Part shown: in pieces, positions 55,517 through 64,000 of the stretch
How positions within the stretch are numbered: position 1 is the first letter of the stretch
Layout of the letters: each line of letters starts with the position of its first letter
Assembly: GCF_004340465.1 (NCBI RefSeq)
Contig: NZ_SLVV01000013.1
Span: 62,001-126,000 of the forward strand
DNA: 64,000 bases
Source of the DNA: Mesobacillus foraminis
Lineage (GTDB): Bacteria > Bacillota > Bacilli > Bacillales > Cytobacillaceae
Reading direction: 5' to 3'
Position numbers and translations under genes: made by a program
Notes under the pieces: generated by a model
The model's input: only the letters and a program-made list of their open reading frames with translations
The model's database searches: none
What the model was told of the DNA's origin: nothing

Positions 55517-55563
55517 CATTATAATTACAAGTTTATGTCAAGTCAACAAAAACCGTTTGTCCT

Positions 55564-55617
55564 TTGTTATTCTTCATGATTTTAAGGTATAATAAACCTG
55601 TAATCCAATTAATTACA
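55564..55617 (+). promoter_or_regulatory. rrf2-type promoter with operator TGTAAT-N7-ATTACA
   Basis: TTGTTA (55564-55569), 18-bp spacer, TATAAT (55588-55593). The repeat TGTAAT-CCAATTA-ATTACA (55599-55617) covers the transcription start, as expected for autorepression. Confidence 0.6.
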
Positions 55618-55634
55618 AACGGAAGGGATGCTTT

Positions 55635-56072
55635 ATGTCCATCAGCAGTCGATTTTCAGTTGGAATTCATATATTGTCGTTGATTGAATTTAATAAGGAA
55701 GGGATTAGCACATCCGATTTTCTGGCTTCAAGCGTCAACACGAACCCCGCTGTAATCAGGAAACTTATGGGGATGCTGAAGAAAGCAGGATTGGTAGAGG
55801 TGCATCCAGGAATCGCTGGAGCCAAGCTTGCTAAGAAAATGTCGGAAATAACACTCCTTGACGTATACAAGGCTGTTAATGTTGTACAAGATAATGAGTT
55901 GTTTGGAATGCATGAAAATCCGAACGCCGACTGTCCGGTGGGGAGGCATATCCAAAATACAATAGAGCCGATATTTTCAGCTGCACAGTTAGCAATGGAG
56001 AAAGTATTGGGTAATGTGACTCTGGAGGATGTTGTTAAGGATATTGGCAAAAAATCAAATATCGTCTGTTAA
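55635..56072 (+). CDS. Rrf2-family transcriptional regulator (YwnA-like)
   Basis: 145 aa. The winged helix is at 1-75 (SSRFSVGIHILSLIEFNKEG, NPAVIRKLMGMLKKAGLVEV). It has no CysX6CysX5Cys iron-sulfur cluster; one Cys (DCPVGRHI) and a C-terminal Cys could sense thiol stress. Pairs with the divergent NmrA gene, as ywnA/ywnB-type pairs do. Start behind GGAAGGG. Confidence 0.85.
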   Translation: MSISSRFSVGIHILSLIEFNKEGISTSDFLASSVNTNPAVIRKLMGMLKKAGLVEVHPGIAGAKLAKKMSEITLLDVYKAVNVVQDNELFGMHENPNADCPVGRHIQNTIEPIFSAAQLAMEKVLGNVTLEDVVKDIGKKSNIVC

Positions 56073-56502
56073 TATAAAGGGCATTCCTATAGAATGTCTT
56101 TTAATTTTTCTGGTGTTTAATGAATTAAATAAATAATAGAGCTGGTGGGGTACTAACCTCCGGCTTCTCACACATCACGAGCTCTCGCATTTTATCCTTT
56201 GCCTTATTGGTCAAAGTGATCGGACAACAATATACAGTATTGAAGTGACGGGCTGATCTTACTTCGGATATTTCTGTTTTTACATTATTTAAATGAGTCA
56301 ACAAGCTGCCTCATGGAGTCTATCTGAGAAGATAGTTTCAGTAAACCATTTCTCATCTCCTGTAGAAAGCGCTAAGTCAATCAGAAGACAATTTGCTCTA
56401 TGTCTGATAATTTCAATTCCGGCAATTTCTTCACATCTTTGCTCTGTATTAGAATAGTTTTCCAACAGTCATCTAATTGTCAGACGTAACGATCTTATGA
56501 AC
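56073..56502. other. Intergenic, no gene recognised
   Basis: No ORF with a ribosome site and no recognisable protein fragment on either strand; a few short palindromic stretches only. Confidence 0.4.
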
Positions 56503-56787
56503 TTATTCCATTATTTTTAGCTTATACACTTCTCTAGTTGATACAAGCTCTGCAATATTGTTCCTATATTCCTGATAATGAGCCGACTGAATATGGTGTT
56601 CCAACGCTTCCTCATCCTTCCACACTTCATATAAAACAAAAGTTAGGTCTTCAGATTGGTGCAAGTCATATTTTATACAACCTGCCTCTTCCCTTGATGC
56701 ATCTTGTACCTTTTTAAGTTCTGATAATAGGTGCCCCTGCAGGCCTTCTTTTGGTTTTAATACAGCAGTAATTACAATATGCTCCAT
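56503..56787 (-). CDS. ABM-domain monooxygenase (YgiN/HmoB-like)
   Basis: 94 aa. ABM ferredoxin-like fold: VITAVLKPKEGLQGHLLSEL, EEAGCIKYDLHQSEDLTFVL, YEVWKDEEALEHHIQSAHY. Small dimeric enzymes oxidise quinols or aromatic polyketides without cofactor. The frame opens at 56850, but the ATG at 56785-56787 is correctly spaced from AAGGGGG. A lone gene. Confidence 0.85.
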   Translation of the reverse strand: MEHIVITAVLKPKEGLQGHLLSELKKVQDASREEAGCIKYDLHQSEDLTFVLYEVWKDEEALEHHIQSAHYQEYRNNIAELVSTREVYKLKIME

Positions 56788-56989
56788 TTTCATCCCCCTT
56801 AATAATGAGTAGTTCGTCTTTCTTTTAAAAGTTGGTGGCAACGGAGTCAATGTCCCCCCAGCATGGTGTAAAAAATATACCTCTTTAATCTCTTATCTGC
56901 TCCAGTTATGTAAGCTTTTAACTGTTACTCCTAACTTTTTTAGTAGGCTTAAATTAGTAAAGGATTTGATACACTTTGATAGACACTTA

Positions 56990-57401
56990 CATCGTTATAT
57001 ATCACCCTAAAAAATGCAAGTGTGAAAGGACCGTATAAAATGGTTTCAGCTCCCTTGCCGTCATCAAGGAGCACATGTCCCTACATCATCAGATTCTGTG
57101 CTTCATCAAGGCTGTTCAGAGCGTCAGCTTTTAATGAGGCAATGCATATATGTATCATGTCTTCAGAACAATGTTTTAACAGCTGAATGCTGGATTCATT
57201 TAACCTCTAAACGTCAATCAACGTTCGGATGAAAATAAGAGTTATATTCCGATCTTCATTAATCCTGTATTCTATCAATTCTCCATCATCCATAGAAAAC
57301 AGGTCCTTGACAACAGCTATAGATGAATCATTATTCTTTTGAATAAGCTGGTTGCTGTCCTTATTTTCTGACGGATTCGTTTGCTTTTCTCTTTTTCCCA
57401 A
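56990..57401 (-). pseudogene. GerA-family spore germination protein, N-terminal remnant
   Basis: The first frame (57207-57401) starts MGKREKQTNPSENKD and reads VVKDLFSMDDGELIEYRINE then DRNITLIFIRTLIDV-stop. The GerA alpha-subunit N-domain has KxLFxxxxD and LxYIxTLID here. Beyond the stop, NESSIQLLKHCSEDMIH, ADALNSLDEAQNLMM and GHVLLDDGKGAETILYGPFT continue the family pattern with further stops. The membrane part is gone, so the receptor subunit is dead. Confidence 0.65.
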
Positions 57402-57667
57402 ACATAAATTTTCTTATCTGAAATCCTTAATGAGTTCTGTAAAAACTCCCGTTCTTTCCAGGATTATTATCCTCATTCCGCCTTTTCTTATCCATTTACA
57501 CGGACGAAAAGGCGCCCCTGTTTATGCGGAGACGCCCAGTGTCATTCATCCTATATGTAAAGAATAAAAACTCATTTAAGAAGGAGAGTTAAACCTGGAT
57601 TTATGATCTTTAGGGAAGCAGAAATCTATCCATAATAAGGCTGGAAGTAGCTGTACGACATCTAAAA

Positions 57668-57693
57668 GGCCTACTGCTGGAAGGAAGTAGACC
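57668..57693 (-). terminator. Terminator of the MRJP-type gene
   Basis: GGCCTACT / AGTAGACC stem (one wobble) with TTTT on the minus strand, 8 bp after the stop. Confidence 0.65.
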
Positions 57694-57700
57694 ATTTTTA

Positions 57701-58795
57701 TTAAAAGGGAGGAGCAGGTACTTCGCCAATTTTCATACGAAGTAAACTATAAGGTTTTTCTCGTAAATCTCTTCCATAATGAAATCTGGCCTGCCGATGC
57801 AATTGGTTTACAATGACATATAAATATCCATCAGGGCCAATAGAAAAAGTATCAGGCCATAGTATTCTTGGATCATGTGCAATGGTTTCCATTGCTCCAT
57901 TCGGCAATATCTTTCGAATACTGTTATTTTCATAGTCCCCAGCATAAATGATTCCTCTTGCATCGGTGATCATTCCATCAGATGCACCTTTTTCTCCCCA
58001 ATACTCCACATGATAAGGTAATTCCATGTCAGGTATATTTCTGTCTCTCAGGGCTTCTGTTGAGATCGAGAACAAATGCCGACTGGTTAGTGGAGCAAAG
58101 AATAATATCTTTCCATCGGGAGAAATCGCAAGACTATCAGACGCCAATCTAAATGGAGAAGTTGAACCGTCTTTGTTTCGATTCATCAAAATTTGACCTT
58201 CTACTTTCGGTAAAAAGTGGGGATCGGGTGAAGTTGAGTTTGCCCCATTTAACCGTCTAAACGCGTTTCCATTTGATAAATCTACGACGATAATAGCTCC
58301 TGGTCCTCTTGAAGAAGAATCCGTTATATAGGCATAACCTGCTTTTCCAACACGAAAATCAAAACGGACATCATTCAGATAAGTTGTAGGCAGGACAACA
58401 TCTTCTGTAAAAGTATATACTTTTCTTAATGTATTGGTATCTATATCAACAGCAACTAATTTGGCCCCTCCTTTAATAGGTTCAGAAAAATTGGGTGCCG
58501 CTGTATCTAAAATCCAAAGCGTTCCCCTTCCATCAGCAACTACGCTTTGGACACTGATGAAAGTCATTGTGATATTCTCGGGGTTAACCAAATTGGTTTG
58601 TAAATTAGGATAAGGCTGCAATTTATCTTCAACTATTTCCGCCACCGTAAATTTAACATCGTCTCCCCATTTCGGGAAGCAAATGAAAATACGACCGGTT
58701 TCTGAAACAGTAACACCTGTAGGCATAGCCCCATAAAATGCATAAACTAGTTCTAAATTACCGAAATATTTTTCACTAGCTAACATAGGTTTCAT
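57701..58795 (-). CDS. Major royal jelly/yellow-family beta-propeller protein
   Basis: 364 aa. Propeller motifs typical of MRJP/yellow proteins: GVTVSETGRIFICFPKWGDD, LWILDTAAPN, DVRFDFRVGKAGYAYITDSS, SLAISPDGKILFFAPLTSRH, GEKGASDGMITDARGIIYAG, DPRILWPDTFSIGPDG. There is no signal peptide. Bacterial members are sparse and uncharacterised; insect yellow proteins bind amines or convert dopachrome. The ATG at 58793-58795 follows GAGGAGG. A lone gene with its own terminator. Confidence 0.85.
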   Translation of the reverse strand: MKPMLASEKYFGNLELVYAFYGAMPTGVTVSETGRIFICFPKWGDDVKFTVAEIVEDKLQPYPNLQTNLVNPENITMTFISVQSVVADGRGTLWILDTAAPNFSEPIKGGAKLVAVDIDTNTLRKVYTFTEDVVLPTTYLNDVRFDFRVGKAGYAYITDSSSRGPGAIIVVDLSNGNAFRRLNGANSTSPDPHFLPKVEGQILMNRNKDGSTSPFRLASDSLAISPDGKILFFAPLTSRHLFSISTEALRDRNIPDMELPYHVEYWGEKGASDGMITDARGIIYAGDYENNSIRKILPNGAMETIAHDPRILWPDTFSIGPDGYLYVIVNQLHRQARFHYGRDLREKPYSLLRMKIGEVPAPPF

Positions 58796-58865
58796 AATAT
58801 CCTCCTCAAGCATTCAAACGGGATAACACCTATATATGATTTATATTTTTTCTAGTGCATGTTTC

Positions 58866-59240
58866 TTAATAAGTTTTTCTATACGAAAAGATAACTTTTT
58901 TAATTTGGATGCTGTAACATTGATCACAAACTCCGCCATTAACCAATAACTTATCCTCCTCATCAATCTCACAATTAAATTCAGAGCCTAATGATTTTTT
59001 TATATCCTCTCCCCCAATCTGCCATGGCATAAAATAGTCCATGTAATGATTTCATATTACCCCTTTCGTTTTCTTTCTGGCTTTTCGCCGAAACTTATTC
59101 CATGTTTGATATGTGTTCACTAGACTCTCCTTTGTCGGCAGCCTCGTGATGTTGTTCGGTTTAGTTTGCGTGTGGCACCGTTGATTGTTCCCTTGGGATT
59201 TCCGTCTACACCACTTTCGGTCCCTCCCAGCACCTGTTAA
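58866..59240 (-). pseudogene. Decayed pair of small coding frames, unidentified
   Basis: An open frame (59052-59240, minus, no start codon) reads as a basic protein tail (RDRKWCRRKSQGNNQRC, LPTKESLVNTYQTWNKFRRK). It overlaps a second frame, 58866-59042, of 58 codons starting MDYFMPWQIGGEDIKKSLGS with Cys residues VCDQCYS. A ribosome-like AAAGGGG precedes an ATG in the wrong frame, so a frameshift is likely. Family unknown. Confidence 0.3.
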
Positions 59241-59250
59241 CTAGAAGTAA

Positions 59251-59284
59251 AGATTTATTATTCTCCATAATGATAAATCTTTTT
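59251..59284 (+). terminator. Terminator-like hairpin upstream of the CNT gene
   Basis: AGATTTAT / ATAAATCT stem (extendable) followed by TTTTG on the plus strand, 96 bp before the transporter start. There is no plus-strand gene ahead of it, so it may be a leader attenuator. Confidence 0.5.
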
Positions 59285-59379
59285 GTACCCTACTCAATGA
59301 ACTCTTCTAGCATAAGAAGGGAAATGGTAGCCCATCATAAAGATGTAATTAAACCTATATAATTACGGGGGTAACAAAT

Positions 59380-60579
59380 TTGGATATTCTTATTGCGATA
59401 TTGGGTATCATCGTCCTATTAGGCCTGCCATATGTCCTCTCAAAAGACCGAAAAAACATAAATCTCAAAGCCGTAGCGATCATGTTGGCTTTACAGTTTG
59501 CACTAACCTGGTTTATGTTCAATACGACAATCGGTCAAAGCATCCTTAATACCATATCAGCCGGTTTTAACAGGCTGCTGGATTTCGCCACTGTCGGCGT
59601 TGAATTTGTATTTGGAGGAATAGCGACTGACGCTCCATTCGTGTTCTTCTTTAACGTCTCTTTAGTTATCATTTTCTTCTCCACTTTGCTTTCGATCTTA
59701 ACCTATCTTAAAATCCTTCCATTGGTCATCAGATTATTGGGCGGGGCATTATCAACTGTGACCGGGTTGCCAAAAGTGGAATCTTTCAATGCTGTAAATT
59801 CCATCTTCTTTGGACAATCCGAAGCGCTCTTAACCATTAAGTCGCAATTTTTTCGTTTGAGCCGGGACCGCTTGTACACGGTCTGTGCTTCAGCAATGGG
59901 CTCTGTATCCGCATCCACCAGTGGATCCTATATGCAGCTTCTTCCTCCACAATACGTCTTGGGGGCAATGGTTCTCAATGCTTTTTCCGCTTTGATAATT
60001 GCTTCCATATTAATGCCGGTGAAATTGCCAAAAGAAGAAGACATTATTGAGATAAATAAAACGGAGCAGGCTGACAGTTTTTTCGAGGCTATGAGTGAGG
60101 GGGCAATAGACGGATTGAAAATTGCAGGAATTGTAGCAGGAATGCTCATCGCGTTTATTGCCACAATGGAAATGGTCAACTTCATTATCTCCGGAGTAAC
60201 CAGACTGGCTGGCTATGAAACAACCCTGCAAGAAATTTTCGGCTTTATTCTATATCCACTCGTCTTTTTAAGTGGGGTTCCGGCGAACGAAGCCATTCAG
60301 GCAGGAGGCATTATGGGCACGAAAATCGTCCTAAATGAATTTGTGGCTATGCTGAGTTTTCAGCCAATGATTCCTGACCTCTCAGAAAAGACAGTTGCGA
60401 TTGTTTCAACTTTCTTAATCTCATTTGCAAACTTCAGTTCGATTGGAATCATAGCGGGCTCCGTTAAAGCGATGGATCCGGAGAAAGGAAGGATGGTTTC
60501 GGGCTTCGGATTTAAGTTGCTTTTCGGAGCAACCTTGGCCTCCTTTTTATCAGCAACGATTGTTGGCCTCTTTATCTGA
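59380..60579 (+). CDS. Concentrative nucleoside transporter (CNT/NupC family)
   Basis: 399 aa with about 8-10 hydrophobic segments. CNT motifs: NAVNSIFFGQSEALLTIK (GQxEA), ASAMGSVSASTSGSYMQLLP and a C-terminal ANFSSIGIIAGSVKAMDPEK. It imports nucleosides with Na+ or H+. The TTG start at 59380 is 7 nt after GGGGG, and there is no earlier ATG. A hairpin at 60691-60721 is the likely terminator. Confidence 0.92.
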   Translation: MDILIAILGIIVLLGLPYVLSKDRKNINLKAVAIMLALQFALTWFMFNTTIGQSILNTISAGFNRLLDFATVGVEFVFGGIATDAPFVFFFNVSLVIIFFSTLLSILTYLKILPLVIRLLGGALSTVTGLPKVESFNAVNSIFFGQSEALLTIKSQFFRLSRDRLYTVCASAMGSVSASTSGSYMQLLPPQYVLGAMVLNAFSALIIASILMPVKLPKEEDIIEINKTEQADSFFEAMSEGAIDGLKIAGIVAGMLIAFIATMEMVNFIISGVTRLAGYETTLQEIFGFILYPLVFLSGVPANEAIQAGGIMGTKIVLNEFVAMLSFQPMIPDLSEKTVAIVSTFLISFANFSSIGIIAGSVKAMDPEKGRMVSGFGFKLLFGATLASFLSATIVGLFI

Positions 60580-60690
60580 TTAAGACCCATTGCCCACATG
60601 AGTTCTAATAAGAATTCGTTCCCTAGAGAACGATATTTGTTGAACTTGTTTGGGTGATTATGGGTATCCAGAAAGAGTGATAAAAATCGG

Positions 60691-60721
60691 CCGTCGTCTA
60701 GTCACTATAGAGAGACGTCGG
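60691..60721 (+). terminator. Terminator after the CNT gene
   Basis: CCGTCGTCT / AGACGTCGG, nine positions with one mismatch, 13-nt loop, then TTTCTC. About 110 bp after the stop. Confidence 0.5.
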
Positions 60722-60732
60722 TTTCTCAAGGA

Positions 60733-61124
60733 ATGTGGGTTGGCACCTTGATTCAGTTTCAGCAGAAACAAACTAAATCACTAGCCATTAAAGTAACAGG
60801 AAAATTGGACTTTGCCAATCATCCCATGCTGGAAGACTATAAGTACCTCCATACAGTAGCTGGAGATCATGTAGGGAATTTACCATACCGAGTCCTAGCA
60901 TGCTTCATTTTCGCGGAGAGATTGATAAGGACTGCTACTATCGGCTTTCCTACAAGCTGTATAACTTTTCGGAAGGAGAGGAAAGCAGCACTGGCCGCTG
61001 GGCACAGGGCCAGGCTCTGGATGGTCATGGTGATTACGAATATGTCAGTTCCCCAGTGCCAGAGGGTAAACGGCCTAACCTAAAGCCGGCTCCTTCCAAC
61101 CTTCATAATAAGCTCTTCCGCTAG
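60733..61124 (+). pseudogene. Manganese catalase remnant
   Basis: Two plus frames are needed. The first reads AIKVTGKLDFANHPMLEDYK. The second, from 60900 to the stop at 61124, reads YKLYNFSEGEESSTGRWAQG, ALDGHGDYEYVSSPVPEGKR and PNLKPAPSNLHNKLF. The latter matches the Mn-catalase C-terminus (YxFSxGEExxxGRWAxG ... KPAPPxxH). The di-manganese helices are missing, so there is no activity. A strong terminator follows. Confidence 0.65.
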
Positions 61125-61137
61125 ATTACAAGACCTC

Positions 61138-61167
61138 CTGCCTGACACACTGTCAGGCAGCTTTTTT
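61138..61167 (+). terminator. Strong terminator after the catalase remnant
   Basis: CTGCCTGACA / TGTCAGGCAG, 10-bp perfect stem, CAC loop, then CTTTTTTG. Nothing is recognised between here and 61379. Confidence 0.9.
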
Positions 61168-61379
61168 GTTTATCCCCCGAACTCTCTCCCTATCCTCCAC
61201 GAAAATCTTTACTAAAATCATTCCGATGCTCCCGATTGGTAGTAATCCTTCTATTTCCGATCGCTGGTTTCTCTTCGTCGCGAGCAGAACCATTGTACAG
61301 AGTATGAGGAAGGATTTATTTTAGTCTTTCTTATCTCTATAAAGGTTATAGGAGTTAAGTTTAAGATAGATCGTTTCAC

Positions 61380-62407
61380 CTACAGTTTTGTCCCTTTTAA
61401 CATTAGTTCATAGCCGTGTTGCTCCAATGCGTATTCTACTCCTTGTTGAAGGCTAGAGAAGGAAAGGAAATCATTCATATCTATTCCTGACAGTGTGATT
61501 GTTATTGCAAGCTCTTTGGACACTCCTACAACAAAACAATCTCCCCCAAGTAAACGAACCGCTTTTATTAATTTCTGTATTCCAAAAATAGTGTAATCAT
61601 CAACACTAGATATTCCAGTTAAATCGATAAGGAGATATTGAGCTTTGTTCCTGCTTAATTCAAAAAGAGCTCTTTGCATTAAATCAGACAGTCGGTCTTC
61701 ATTAAATTTTCCAATTAGGGGTGTCACAAGTATCCCTTTTAAGACTGGAATTATCGGAAAAGATAGTTCCTGTACAAGTGAGGTCAGTTCCTCAGTCCTT
61801 TCGCTCACCTTTTGTTCCAATTCTTTGATGCTTTGTCGTTCTTTACGCCTGGCCAATTCATGAATATTCCTTGAGGGTGTAACATCTGAAGGAAATATCT
61901 CTATTTCATCATATTCGTTCCCGTTTAGCTGACTTTTAATGATTTTATACCATACATTTTGTCCAAAGAGACCTGTAAAAACGCCCGCCCAATGGCTTGG
62001 CAACAAAACACCTGCATGATCCCTGTTGGAGTCATTGAAAATACGGTGCTCCCAGCTATTAGTTAGCTGAACAACGGCTCTTTTTTCGCTAAACGAATAA
62101 TCTGTGATAGTAACGTTTCCCCAACCTGCATTTTATATATGTCAGAATACTCTTCAAGAAGCTGCTCAATATCAGTCCTTCCCTTATAATACGAACTGAC
62201 TAGGTGTCCCATTCGGTATCCTGTCGCTTCATAAACTGTCTTTGATACATCACTGCCTGATACTTCTTCAATCGTCTTCAGGAACAGCTCTATTGCAGAA
62301 TCCCAAAAAAGAAGAGCTGAAGCTCCATCAAAAGTAAAAAGCCCCTTTTCTTGGTCCCACACAAACTCATTCTTGTTTACTTTTACTTTAACGTTCGAAT
62401 CCGCCAT
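61380..62407 (-). pseudogene. V4R-like sensor plus STAS (RsbR-like) protein, one-base frameshift
   Basis: The N-terminal frame (62063-62407) starts at the ATG behind GGAGCGGG and reads a V4R-like sensory region (ATGYRMGHLVSSYYKGRTDI). Near 62128, in an A-run, the frame breaks. The continuing frame reads NAGWGNVTITDYSFSEKRAV, LLPSHWAGVFTGLFGQNVWY, then a coiled-coil linker (IKELEQKVSERTEELTSLVQ) and a C-terminal STAS domain (LIGKFNEDRLSDLMQRALFE, LIDLTGISSVDDYTIFGIQK). Joined, it would be a ~342-aa stressosome-type co-antagonist. The phosphorylatable Thr/Ser positions typical of RsbR are not obvious. One missing base restores the frame, so sequencing error is possible. Confidence 0.7.
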
Positions 62408-62436
62408 TTTTACCCGCTCCATGAATTTATAGATTT

Positions 62437-62580
62437 TTATTTTGATTTATCAGCTTCAATGGTTACAAATCCAATAACGCCAGCCGGTGCGGGTGCTACG
62501 TTTGTAATCTGTGCTAATGCAGCATAAAGATTTTTTATAACATGTTGGAACCTGTATAATAGTTTGAAAATTACGCTTAA
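62437..62580 (-). pseudogene. Unidentified C-terminal fragment between the sensor genes
   Basis: A minus frame without a start reads NLYAALAQITNVAPAPAGVI then GFVTIEADKSK-stop at 62437-62439. It is protein-like but not recognised. It may be a lost C-terminal piece of the MEDS protein upstream in another frame. Confidence 0.3.
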
Positions 62581-62582
62581 AA

Positions 62583-63158
62583 TTAATAAAGGTGGGGTGA
62601 GACATTGTAAGGACTCGATGAAAACTCCGTGTCTGTCATATAAAATTCATGGCATTCAATGAGCTTAGCCTTTAGTTCCTCGGATACTCTTATAGCATCA
62701 TACGCGCATACTGCAAGTATTTCCTCCCTGTTGATGATACTGTTCATCTCGTTTTCGAATTTTACCAAAGTTTGGCTGAGATCTTCTTGATATCCCCATT
62801 CAACATGCCCCCATATTCAGAACGGGATATCATTCTCATAATAAGGGTGAACAACTTTATAGAAGTAATCTAAAGTCGTGGGGGGATGTAATTGACCATT
62901 AACGCAGTAATAATCAAAGTTATTGACAAAATTCACCTTCATCAATTGTTCAGTTGAAAGGGTTATAGAAATTTCCTCGCGCAATTTAGAGTAAATTTTA
63001 TCATTATCTATTAATATTATCTGGTCACCTTTTTCAATACCAGATATTATGTAATGAGCCGCATTGCTTAAGTATTGTTCTAAATCCTCGAAACAATAAA
63101 GTATATGTGCACTATTTTGTGGTTTATTGTTTAGGTTTGAAATAATAGTCATATACAT
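62583..63158 (-). pseudogene. MEDS-domain sensor gene with an in-frame nonsense codon
   Basis: The first part (62817-63158) has the MEDS/DcmR sensory motif HILYCFEDLEQYLSNAAHYI followed by GDQIILIDNDKIYSKLR. It ends NDIPF and TGA at 62817-62819. The same frame continues IWGHVEWGYQEDLSQTLVKF and NREEILAVCAYDAIRVSEEL, the expected second half. The family usually has an Arg before xWGHVEW, so CGA to TGA explains the stop. A single mutation has cut the protein. It lies 140 bp upstream of the also broken V4R-STAS gene. Confidence 0.7.
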
Positions 63159-64000
63159 ACTCTCTTACTAAAAAAACAAATTTGGTTAACCTGATTCCTT
63201 ATGATTTATAAAGGGTAGGGTGATTATCTCGTTTTTTAATCGAAACCTCATACATCAAAAATAGAGTTCTCCAATGACAAAATGAACGCGCTACGACCTG
63301 ATCTCTTAATCGACCTTGGCATTTCGATGCCGGTCAATAGAACGGTATAATGTCGAATTTATTCCTCATGCTTTGATCCATTCCTGGGTGGCGTTGACCG
63401 AACAAAATCATTGTGAGTAAACAGAACTCCTTTTCCTAATTCATCTTGTTTGGTTTATGTATCCTGTATCCGGACATCGATTCAAAATCACGGACTTCCA
63501 AATCTTCTATATGGATCGCTACCACTCTGACCGGCCATTTGCTAAGGCAAATCTAGTAAATCTCACCCTGTTACCAACCAATGTGGTAAACAATTTATCC
63601 ATGAAACCTTGTAAAATCTGTTGCATTAACACCTTTTTTCGATTCATAACATTTACAGTGTCTAATATATTATATCAGATACCATTGTGCATCCATTATG
63701 ACAAAGCACGTCAAAGCTTTTTTAATCGTTTTTAGCTAATGTTTTCAATGTATTAATTAACCTCTATCAATAACTTTTTAGACAAGCAACAGATACACTT
63801 AGAATGTGATACTACAAGAACGATAGCCCTCAGTGGCGCTTGCTTAATCTCCATTTACGATTTGGGTTCTGTGTGCTATCCTGCTTTATCAGTATCAATC
63901 AATCTTCCTACGAACTCGGTTCAGAGCAGTAGAAGTACTTCTAAAGAAACTAAGTAAGCTATCATATTGTTATAAAGAATAGGGGCTCCCTACACACTTT
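63159..64000. other. Right-end region, no confident gene
   Basis: One minus frame from about 63650 downwards begins MNRKKVLMQQILQGFMDKLF and looks partly coding but is interrupted by many stops; the family is not recognised. The remainder shows no ORF with a ribosome site. Confidence 0.3.

Noticed and set aside
56073-56502. Possible riboswitch or small RNA
   Set aside because: No conserved motif or terminator found by eye.
63457-63735. 92-codon plus-strand ORF
   Set aside because: No ribosome site; composition looks like antisense of a decayed frame. Not called.

Overview
The window is low-GC DNA from an endospore-forming Bacillaceae. Evidence for this is a BclB-type exosporium collagen protein, CotF/Yra-type spore coat genes next to adhB, a gerA-type germination gene remnant, strong AGGAGG ribosome sites and GTG/TTG starts. 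A Bacillus, Neobacillus or Peribacillus-like soil or plant-associated species fits; I cannot name it. Most genes lie on the minus strand. I saw no tRNA, rRNA, CRISPR or prophage module.

Layout. 1-1210: 5' part of a secreted GH78 alpha-L-rhamnosidase running off the left edge. 2229-9557: a fumarylacetoacetate-hydrolase protein, then a BCCT transporter, FGGY kinase, AGPS-like FAD oxidoreductase and SDR read away from an RpiR/SIS regulator whose promoter carries paired palindromes. 9600-14649: alcohol dehydrogenase, aldehyde dehydrogenase and an aspartase-family lyase, divergent from an IclR regulator with two tandem GTTC-N7-GAAC sites. 14650-16432: decayed DNA plus two good small genes (a 46-aa basic protein and a 48-aa zinc ribbon). 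16433-23456: GH2 glycosidase, sugar ABC importer and an ArsR-type regulator with a large extra domain. 23816-30639: TauE/SafE permease, amidase, nitrilase-family hydrolase, SsuABC-like importer and a GntR regulator, with a structured leader before the importer.

30640-38400 is an accessory and decaying stretch: a WXG100-like remnant, the collagen gene, AraC regulator, IS3 remnant, aldo/keto reductase, a partial AraC duplicate, a dioxygenase-HEAT fusion and a broken ROK gene. 38425-50864 is a beta-L-arabinoside locus: Dabb protein, AraR, two GH127-type enzymes, a TIM-barrel hydrolase-like protein, sugar ABC importer and LacI regulator with two matching operators. 51270-54235: GH85 remnant, then divergent spore-coat operons and adhB. 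54545-64000: Rrf2/NmrA pair, ABM monooxygenase, gerA remnant, royal-jelly/yellow-type protein, CNT nucleoside transporter, Mn-catalase remnant, and V4R-STAS and MEDS sensor genes, each with an inactivating change.

Together the window reads as a set of inducible uptake-and-catabolism units for plant glycans (rhamnose, GH2 substrate, beta-L-arabinofuranosides) and small amide, alcohol or polyol compounds. Each has its own regulator and often a visible operator. Between them are many recent pseudogenes.
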